Below are positions 1 through 4,884 of a DNA stretch of 5,099 nt, in pieces (position 1 is the stretch's first letter; every line of letters begins with the position of its first letter). Below the pieces are notes generated by a model. That model did no database searches, was not told where the DNA came from, and saw only the letters and a list, made by a program, of their open reading frames with translations. The stretch lies in assembly GCA_017960415.1 (NCBI GenBank), contig JAGCZE010000462.1, forward strand, positions 1 through 5,099, in the 5' to 3' direction. The DNA comes from Lachnospiraceae bacterium (lineage in GTDB: Bacteria; Bacillota_A; Clostridia; Lachnospirales; Lachnospiraceae). Both the position numbers and the translations under genes were made by a program.

Positions 1-8
1 AAATAAAC

Positions 9-14
9 TATAAT
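9..14 (+). promoter_or_regulatory. Candidate -10 box upstream of lepB
   Basis: TATAAT is an exact sigma-A -10 consensus and would start transcription around position 20-22, giving lepB a leader of about 40 bases. The matching -35 box would lie before the window, so the promoter cannot be confirmed. A 10-bp perfect palindrome (GTAATATTAC, 30-39) lies just downstream and could be an operator, but it is short and AT-rich enough to be chance. Confidence 0.4.
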
Positions 15-62
15 AAAGTGTTGTATTATGTAATATTACGGATTTTCGGAGACTAGTTTTTA

Positions 63-680
63 ATGGAATTTGATTATGATTTCGAACGGGCTGAACGGAA
101 TGAAAAGATCAGGAGATTCTTTATCAACCTGCTGGTCATGATATTGGCGATAGCCGCAGCCGTGGCCCTGGCCTGGGTGATCACAAGATATGCTCTTGAG
201 AAGACCAATATGGTTGGGGATTCGATGATGAGCACATTGAATGACCAGGACACCGTTCTGATAAATAAAATGGCTTATTTGCGACACGGGCCGGACAGAT
301 TTGATGTTATAGTATTTGAGATCAGCGGACGCGAGCACAGTTTTTACAGTATCAGGCGCGTTATCGGGCTTCCGGGTGAAAAAGTCATGATTAAGGATGG
401 ATATGTTTATATCAATGACGAGAAGCTTGAAGAACCGATAAATGTTGATGAACTTTTCATAGAAGGCCTTGCTGCCGAAGGGATATATCTGGATGAGGAC
501 GAGTACTTCGTGCTGGGTGATAACCGAAACGATTCGGAAGACAGTAGATTTGCGAACATCGGAAATATTGTGGAAGAGCAGATAATCGGAAAAGCCTGGC
601 TCAGACTCAATAAATTCGGTTTTATCAACAGCCTCAACAGGAAAGAGACGGACAGCTCATCCGGTGAAGATACTGACTGA
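63..680 (+). CDS. lepB: Type I signal peptidase (S26 family), catalytic Lys position is Arg
   Basis: Membrane-anchored Ser/Lys peptidase that removes signal peptides from exported proteins on the outer face of the membrane. The 205-residue product has a basic cytoplasmic N-terminus, one membrane helix at about 19-40, then the catalytic domain. Visible motifs: nucleophile box GDSM (Ser54), R-F-D-V-I-V-F at 79-85, R-R-V-I-G-L-P-G-E at 98-106, and GDNRNDSEDSR at 152-162, the best-conserved signature. Oddities: the general base, Lys in characterised family members and directly before R-x-x-G-x-P-G, is Arg98 here (codon AGG, 354-356); the usual S-M-x-P-T-L is S-M-M-S-T-L. The fold assignment is firm; activity is uncertain because of Arg98. 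Length is normal for a Gram-positive single-helix enzyme. A GGAG site at 48-51 lies 11 bases before the ATG. rbgA follows after 63 bases, the usual Firmicutes neighbour. Confidence 0.93.
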   Translation: MEFDYDFERAERNEKIRRFFINLLVMILAIAAAVALAWVITRYALEKTNMVGDSMMSTLNDQDTVLINKMAYLRHGPDRFDVIVFEISGREHSFYSIRRVIGLPGEKVMIKDGYVYINDEKLEEPINVDELFIEGLAAEGIYLDEDEYFVLGDNRNDSEDSRFANIGNIVEEQIIGKAWLRLNKFGFINSLNRKETDSSSGEDTD

Positions 681-730
681 AATAAAGTATTCGTCTCATG
701 ATGAAACGATATAGTTTATGTTTGATCGAT

Positions 731-735
731 AAGGA
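731..735 (+). promoter_or_regulatory. Ribosome binding site of rbgA
   Basis: AAGGA lies 8 bases before ATG 744 and supports that start. A second ATG at 748 is in another frame. Confidence 0.6.
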
Positions 736-743
736 ACAGAATT

Positions 744-1613
744 ATGAATGATAATGATATCCAAACCGGTACGAATATCAACTGGTATCCCGGGCATATG
801 GCCAAAGCCAGGCGCCAGATGCAGGAAGATCTGAAGCTGATCGACTGTGTCATTGAGATAATTGACGCGAGGATCCCGTTGAGCACCAAGAATCCCGATA
901 TCGATGCGATGGCAAAAGGAAAGAGCCGTGTGATCATCCTGAATAAAGCCGATCTTGCTGATCAAAATGCCACGGACGAGTGGAAAAAATACTTTGAAGA
1001 AAAGGGTTTTCAGGTATGTGCGGTCAATTCCAAAAATGCCGAAGGTATCAGGAATGTGACCGAGCTGATCAGGAAGGCCTGTGCTGCCAAGATTGAAAAA
1101 GACCTGAAAAAGGGTATTAAGAACAGACCTATCAGATGTATGATCGCAGGAGTTCCCAACAGTGGTAAATCCACTTTTATCAACGCGCTTGCGGGTAAGG
1201 TCTGTGTCAAGACCGGCAATAAGCCCGGCGTCACAAAGGGAAAACAATGGATCCGACTGAACAAGGAAGTCGAGCTGCTTGATACTCCCGGCATTCTCTG
1301 GCCCAAGTTCGAAGACAGGAAGATGGGACTGAGGAATGCCTTCATCGGTTCGATTAACGATGAAATACTTTATCCCGAAGAGCTTGCATATGAACTCATA
1401 GGAATACTGAAAAAACGTTATCCCGGGGTCGTTGCTGCCAGATACGGTATCGAAGGTCTTGAAGACAATGAAGACGATAATGAGATCATACGGCAGATCG
1501 CGATCAAACGCTCATGTATTAAAAAAGGAGCCGAACCTGATACCGAAAAAGCTGCAAAGCTGATCATCGACGACTTCAGGACCGGGAAGCTCGGACGGCT
1601 GACTTTGGAATAG
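744..1613 (+). CDS. rbgA: Ribosome assembly GTPase RbgA (YlqF)
   Basis: Cytoplasmic GTPase needed for a late step of 50S subunit maturation in Firmicutes. The 289-residue product has the family's circular permutation: G4 (NKAD, 67-70) and a G5-like V-N-S-K (94-97) come before G1 (GVPNSGKST, 136-144), a G2 candidate G-V-T (162-164) and G3 (DTPG, 180-183). The N-terminal signature NWYPGHM at 13-19, followed by AKARR, is typical of YlqF and distinguishes it from YqeH/YjeQ-type permuted GTPases. The D-A-R at 41-43 is also a family hallmark. The C-terminal part (about 200-289) corresponds to the helical, RNA-contacting domain, with an acidic insert at 240-247. Length matches the family. It sits directly after lepB, as in many Firmicutes, but the next gene is an HD-GYP protein rather than the usual rnhB. 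Confidence 0.96.
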   Translation: MNDNDIQTGTNINWYPGHMAKARRQMQEDLKLIDCVIEIIDARIPLSTKNPDIDAMAKGKSRVIILNKADLADQNATDEWKKYFEEKGFQVCAVNSKNAEGIRNVTELIRKACAAKIEKDLKKGIKNRPIRCMIAGVPNSGKSTFINALAGKVCVKTGNKPGVTKGKQWIRLNKEVELLDTPGILWPKFEDRKMGLRNAFIGSINDEILYPEELAYELIGILKKRYPGVVAARYGIEGLEDNEDDNEIIRQIAIKRSCIKKGAEPDTEKAAKLIIDDFRTGKLGRLTLE

Positions 1614-1631
1614 TTTTTTGTCTGTAACATC

Positions 1632-1636
1632 GGAGG
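1632..1636 (+). promoter_or_regulatory. Ribosome binding site that decides the TTG start of the HD-GYP gene
   Basis: GGAGG lies 8 bases before TTG 1645. The in-frame TTG at 1618, nine codons upstream, is preceded only by a T-run and has no Shine-Dalgarno sequence, and starting there would place the GGAGG inside the coding region. No in-frame ATG is nearby. The 1645 start also begins the protein just before the first membrane helix. Confidence 0.75.
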
Positions 1637-1644
1637 CTTGTAAA

Positions 1645-3459
1645 TTGGAAAATCGTGCACATAAATTATTAAGATATGCCTTGTTCTACGGTGCTTTGGT
1701 ATTGTTGAACATAGTGCTAAACAGAATTGTCGGAGCACTCGGACTTCCGTTGTTCATTGACAGTGTGGGGACGCTGGTTGCCGCAGCCGTGGGAGGTTAT
1801 CTGCCCGGTATCACAGTCGGCTATCTGACCAACATCATCAATATGTACGGAGCACCCGAGAATGCATATTATGCCGTATTAAACGCGATGATGGCTGCTC
1901 TGTGCGCATATCTTGCAGAAAAAGGATATTTTGATAAGTTCCGTAAAACTGTTTATACCATACCTTTATTTGCCTTGATCGGCGGTGCGCTTGGTTCGGT
2001 ACTTACTTACCTGATCTACGGTTTCGGACTGGGTGAGGGTATTTCGGCTCCGTTTGCGAAAACTTTGCTGGAAAAGGGCGTATTCAATGTATTCTGGGCT
2101 CAGCTTTTATCTGATTTTGCAATAGACATTATCGATAAGACCATTACCGTAATACTTGTTTATCTGATAATAAAAGTATTGCCCGAACAGCTGAAGAAAA
2201 ACATGGTTTTTACGTTCTGGCGCCAGACTCCGATGACAAAGGAAGAGAGCGAAGAAGCCAAGAAAAACATAACAAAATCGGTTTCCTTAAGATCGAAGAT
2301 ACTTATCATTATCAGTATTGTCATGATTTTTATCGCAGTGGTTACGACTACGATCAGTTATGTGCTCTATCATGATTTTGCCGTAAATCAGTATGCTGAG
2401 ACAGCCAAAAAAGAACTGATACTTGAAAGTGCGAATTCTGAGGATCCTTCTCAAACCGCGATTAATGAGGCTGATGCCGAAAAGCAGATCATGAGCAGCA
2501 TAAAACTCAATGAGATCAGCTTTATTACCAAAACAGTCTCACTTTTCTTCGGATTCTTCATCATGATCCTGGTGCTGTGCATATGGCTTGCTGATTACAA
2601 TATCCTGTTCCCGATGAATTCGATGACCATATCTGCGAGGCATTTTACTTACGATAACGAAGAATCTCTCGAGAACAGCGTCGAGCGCCTGACCAATCTG
2701 AAGATCACGACAACGGACGAGATCGAAAGCCTGTATGATTCGCTTTCCGAGACCATTGCCCACACTGTCGGATATATGAAGGACGTGAAGGTCAAAGGCG
2801 AGGATCTTGCACGCATTCAGAACGGACTCATATATGTTCTTGCGGACCTTGTGGAGAGCAGAGACCAGAATACCGGCGATCATGTCAGAAAGACTGCTGC
2901 CTATGTCAGGATGATCCTTTCGAAAATGCAGGAAAAAGGCATGTATCCCGACCTGATAAATGATGAATATATCGAGGATGTGGCCAATTCCGCACCTCTG
3001 CATGATATCGGCAAGATCAAGGTTTCTGATACGATCCTGAACAAGCCCGGCAAGCTGACCGATGAAGAATTCGAGAAGATGAAAATGCATACGATCGCCG
3101 GTAATGATATCATAAACAAGGCGATGGATCTCGTAAGCGATACGCGATACTTACGTGAGGCAAAGAATCTTGCTACTTATCATCATGAGAAGTGGGACGG
3201 TTCGGGTTATCCTTATGGATTAAAGGGAGAGGATATACCTCTTTCGGCCAGGATCATGGCTATTGCCGATGTATTTGACGCACTGATATCAAAGAGAAGC
3301 TATAAGAACGCATTTACGGTTGATGAGGCTATGGATATTGTCAGAAAAGGCATGGGTACTCATTTTGATCCGAATATTGCACAGGTATTCCTTGAAAGTG
3401 AGGCTGAGATAAAACGTATTGCCGAAGAAAATATCAAAATACATGAAAAAACATCTTAA
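1645..3459 (+). CDS. Membrane HD-GYP phosphodiesterase with an S-component-like N-terminal sensor
   Basis: Predicted cyclic di-GMP phosphodiesterase, 604 residues from TTG 1645. Domains in order: a multi-pass hydrophobic region at about 8-180 whose G-L-P-L-F-I-D-S-V-G-T and G-G-Y-L-P-G segments (33-54) recall ECF-transporter S components and related membrane sensors; a cytoplasmic loop to about 215; a helix at 217-242; a short outside segment of about 50 residues; a helix at 296-316; a HAMP-like linker at about 318-378 (T-D-E-I-E-S-L at 357-363); and the HD-GYP domain from about 395. The catalytic set looks complete: R-D-Q-N-T-G-D-H at 406-413, HDIGKI at 453-458, His482, HHEKWDGSGYP at 513-523, and D-V-F-D-A at 542-546. 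I infer that ligand binding in the membrane region or the outside segment controls c-di-GMP breakdown; the ligand is unknown. It starts 31 bases after rbgA, so co-transcription is likely, yet it is not a usual member of this cluster. No GGDEF domain is present. Confidence 0.9.
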   Translation: MENRAHKLLRYALFYGALVLLNIVLNRIVGALGLPLFIDSVGTLVAAAVGGYLPGITVGYLTNIINMYGAPENAYYAVLNAMMAALCAYLAEKGYFDKFRKTVYTIPLFALIGGALGSVLTYLIYGFGLGEGISAPFAKTLLEKGVFNVFWAQLLSDFAIDIIDKTITVILVYLIIKVLPEQLKKNMVFTFWRQTPMTKEESEEAKKNITKSVSLRSKILIIISIVMIFIAVVTTTISYVLYHDFAVNQYAETAKKELILESANSEDPSQTAINEADAEKQIMSSIKLNEISFITKTVSLFFGFFIMILVLCIWLADYNILFPMNSMTISARHFTYDNEESLENSVERLTNLKITTTDEIESLYDSLSETIAHTVGYMKDVKVKGEDLARIQNGLIYVLADLVESRDQNTGDHVRKTAAYVRMILSKMQEKGMYPDLINDEYIEDVANSAPLHDIGKIKVSDTILNKPGKLTDEEFEKMKMHTIAGNDIINKAMDLVSDTRYLREAKNLATYHHEKWDGSGYPYGLKGEDIPLSARIMAIADVFDALISKRSYKNAFTVDEAMDIVRKGMGTHFDPNIAQVFLESEAEIKRIAEENIKIHEKTS

Positions 3460-3509
3460 ATGCTTTAGCTATGGTGAAAAATATAAGGTTTAAGAATATC
3501 TGAAAAATA

Positions 3510-3514
3510 CAGGA
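3510..3514 (+). promoter_or_regulatory. Ribosome binding site of rnhB
   Basis: CAGGA ends 7 bases before ATG 3522. It is moderate in strength, but no better site lies before the next in-frame ATG (3570), so the longer start is preferred. Confidence 0.5.
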
Positions 3515-3521
3515 AAATCGC

Positions 3522-4157
3522 ATGACAAAAGAAGAACGACTTGAGGCTGAGCGGGCGCGAACCGAAGCCATGAAGGAATATGAACACAGATACGAGAAGA
3601 GCCATCAGTTCATTGCAGGCATCGATGAGGTGGGGCGAGGACCCTTTGCGGGCCCGGTATATGCCGCTGCGGTCATTCTCCCGAGGGATGAAGAGATTCT
3701 CTATCTGAATGATTCAAAGAAGCTCAGTGAGAAAAAACGTGAGGAACTCTATGATGTGATCATGGAAAAGGCTGTTGCCGTAGGCATCGGGTTCCGCGAC
3801 AATAAAAGGATCGACGAGATCAATATCCTCCAGGCTACCTTTGAGGCCATGCAGGATGCTGTAAAGAATCTTAAGGTTAAGCCCGATCTGCTGTTAAATG
3901 ATGCGGTCATTATACCGAAAATAGATATAGAACAGGTAAAGATCATCAAGGGCGATGCGAAGAGCGTTTCAATTGCGGCCGCAAGCATTATCGCCAAGGT
4001 AACCCGTGACAGATACATGACTGAGCTTGATAAGGAGTATCCCGGATACGGATTTGCGAAGAATAAGGGATACGGTACAGCCGAACATATCAGGGCATTA
4101 AAAGAGTACGGACCGACACCGGTTCACCGCGCAAGCTTTATTCATAATTATGTTTGA
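3522..4157 (+). CDS. rnhB: Ribonuclease HII
   Basis: Endonuclease that cuts the RNA strand of RNA/DNA hybrids and starts removal of single ribonucleotides from DNA; cytoplasmic and metal-dependent. In the 211-residue product, G-I-D-E-V-G-R-G at 33-40 supplies Asp35 and Glu36. Asp127 (L-L-N-D-A) and Asp145 (K-G-D-A-K-S, followed by S-I-A-A-A-S-I-I-A-K-V) complete the four acidic ligands. The 18-residue spacing of the last two matches that in E. coli RNase HII. The C-terminal G-Y-G-T and H-R-x-S-F are also family features. The first ~28 residues are a charged, helical extension (E/R/K-rich), which is common in Firmicute RnhB; a shorter start at Met17 is possible. It lies 62 bases after the HD-GYP gene, with no obvious terminator between. 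Complete and apparently functional. Confidence 0.96.
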   Translation: MTKEERLEAERARTEAMKEYEHRYEKSHQFIAGIDEVGRGPFAGPVYAAAVILPRDEEILYLNDSKKLSEKKREELYDVIMEKAVAVGIGFRDNKRIDEINILQATFEAMQDAVKNLKVKPDLLLNDAVIIPKIDIEQVKIIKGDAKSVSIAAASIIAKVTRDRYMTELDKEYPGYGFAKNKGYGTAEHIRALKEYGPTPVHRASFIHNYV

Positions 4158-4173
4158 GACGCTGGGTTAGCTT

Positions 4174-4235
4174 TATAAATTTATATTTTTGAAATGTATG
4201 TTTTTGGTGTATTATTTTTGAATATTATGTTTTTG
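4174..4235 (+). promoter_or_regulatory. T-rich intergenic stretch with four spaced TTTTTG tracts; possible promoter of the orphan gene
   Basis: The rnhB-orphan gap (4158-4254) is much more T-rich than its surroundings. It begins with a 12-bp AT palindrome (TATAAATTTATA, 4174-4185), then has TTTTTG at 4186-4191, 4201-4206, 4215-4220 and 4230-4235, spaced 15, 14 and 15 bases. Two TATTAT -10-like boxes (4210-4215 and 4223-4228) occur; TTGAAA at 4189-4194 could be a -35 for the first, although the 15-base spacer is short. A new promoter here is plausible but not proven. There is no GC stem of the kind needed for an intrinsic terminator of rnhB. Confidence 0.35.
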
Positions 4236-4242
4236 ATGATCG

Positions 4243-4250
4243 AAGGAGGG
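4243..4250 (+). promoter_or_regulatory. Strong ribosome binding site of the basic orphan gene
   Basis: AAGGAGGG is a near-perfect Shine-Dalgarno sequence 4 bases before ATG 4255 and the best such site in the window. It is the strongest evidence that the unrecognised ORF downstream is really translated. Confidence 0.8.
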
Positions 4251-4254
4251 TTGT

Positions 4255-4785
4255 ATGGCAGACTACAATAAGAATTTCAATTCGGCCGAATATGACAGAA
4301 ATAAGGATAAGGCCAAATCCCGCATGAGACGTCACAGAGACAGAAAGATACTGAAAAAACGCAGAAAACAGATCCTGACACATTCCACGACCTACAATGA
4401 AAATCAGGACGTGATAATGTATGAATACGTATACGAAACAATTCCCGAACATGTTGAAAAGAGGGTAAGGAAGTATTACGATCCGTACGCTGTAGACTAT
4501 ATGTTAGATGAAGACAAACAGCGCGTTGTCAGGAAAAAAGGCCGTGAAGTGACCGAAGTGACCGAGGTTGTGATCCCCGAGAAAAAACGTGTCAGAAGAT
4601 ATGTCGGACGAAAAGTTGTAAAAACACCGAAATATTTAAAGAGAGACTCCGAAACAGTATTTAAGAAAGCACTTAAAAAGCTGACAAACAAGAAGATAAG
4701 ACAGGCCGGAAACACTGATGATACTGCTGCTTCGGTAAAGCATAACGGTCATAAGAGATTTTTCGATCCCTGGTGGAATGAATGA
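4255..4785 (+). CDS. Very basic hypothetical protein, 176 residues
   Basis: I do not recognise this protein. It is real by its strong ribosome binding site, open length and codon pattern like its neighbours. By my count it has 47 Lys/Arg against 26 Asp/Glu (net about +21), no signal peptide and no membrane helix, so it should be cytoplasmic and might bind nucleic acid, ribosomes or the membrane surface. Residues 17-38 are almost continuous basic sequence. Two related segments, I-P-E-H-V-E-K-R-V-R-K-Y-Y (63-75) and I-P-E-K-K-R-V-R-R-Y-V (107-117), suggest an internal duplication; a V-T-E-V-T-E-V stretch (99-105) precedes the second. The tail is low-complexity and then ends in aromatic K-R-F-F-D-P-W-W-N-E. 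The last codons and stop are the first unit of a 39-bp tandem repeat. It lies between rnhB and the FlhB-like gene, where it is not a usual cluster member. Confidence 0.75.
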   Translation: MADYNKNFNSAEYDRNKDKAKSRMRRHRDRKILKKRRKQILTHSTTYNENQDVIMYEYVYETIPEHVEKRVRKYYDPYAVDYMLDEDKQRVVRKKGREVTEVTEVVIPEKKRVRRYVGRKVVKTPKYLKRDSETVFKKALKKLTNKKIRQAGNTDDTAASVKHNGHKRFFDPWWNE

Positions 4786-4867
4786 ACTTATAAGAGATTT
4801 TTCGATCTGTTGCGGAATAAATGATCTTATAAAAGGTTTATCAATTCATGGTGGAATAAATGATTTC
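4751..4867 (+). repeat. Three-copy 39-bp direct tandem repeat carrying stop codons
   Basis: Units are 4751-4789, 4790-4828 and 4829-4867, directly abutting. Units 1 and 2 match at 33 of 39 positions (the first 18 are identical), 1 and 3 at 29, and 2 and 3 at 28. Unit 1 contains the end of the basic orphan gene and its TGA; because 39 is a multiple of three, units 2 and 3 repeat the same peptide in the same frame (K-R-F-F-D-L-L-R-N-K and K-R-F-I-N-S-W-W-N-K), each followed by TGA (4822-4824, 4861-4863). It fills nearly all of the 99-base gap before the FlhB-like gene. It most likely arose by duplication of the gene's 3' end, with unit 3 the most diverged. Confidence 0.9.
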
Positions 4868-4873
4868 AGAAAG

Positions 4874-4879
4874 AGAGGG
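4874..4879 (+). promoter_or_regulatory. Ribosome binding site of the FlhB-like gene
   Basis: AGAGGG lies 5 bases before ATG 4885, immediately after the repeat array. It supports independent initiation of the FlhB-like gene. Confidence 0.55.
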
Positions 4880-4884
4880 CGCTT

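Noticed and set aside
30..39. Palindrome GTAATATTAC as an operator
   Set aside because: Ten AT-rich bases form a palindrome too easily by chance, and no matching site occurs elsewhere that I can see.
690..706. Hairpin in the lepB-rbgA gap (CGTCTCATGATGAAACG) as a terminator
   Set aside because: The stem is short with an internal mismatch and a three-base loop, and no T-run follows it, so it is not a credible intrinsic terminator.
696..1247. Long minus-strand ORF opposite rbgA (183 codons)
   Set aside because: It lies wholly opposite the unmistakable rbgA gene and its leader, its translation has no recognisable domain, and I see no ribosome binding site. It is a coding-strand shadow.
2539..3090. 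Long minus-strand ORF opposite the HD-GYP gene (183 codons)
   Set aside because: It is antisense to conserved HD-GYP coding sequence, is rich in His/Ile/Leu as expected of a mirrored reading, and has no supporting start signal.
4783..4863. TGA read as a sense codon (alternative genetic code or selenocysteine)
   Set aside because: lepB and rnhB end in TGA at the expected family lengths, no gene has internal TGA, Trp is encoded by TGG, and no SECIS-like hairpin is apparent after the TGA codons.
4751..4867. CRISPR array
   Set aside because: The 39-bp units abut directly with no spacers and diverge from each other, so this is a plain tandem repeat.
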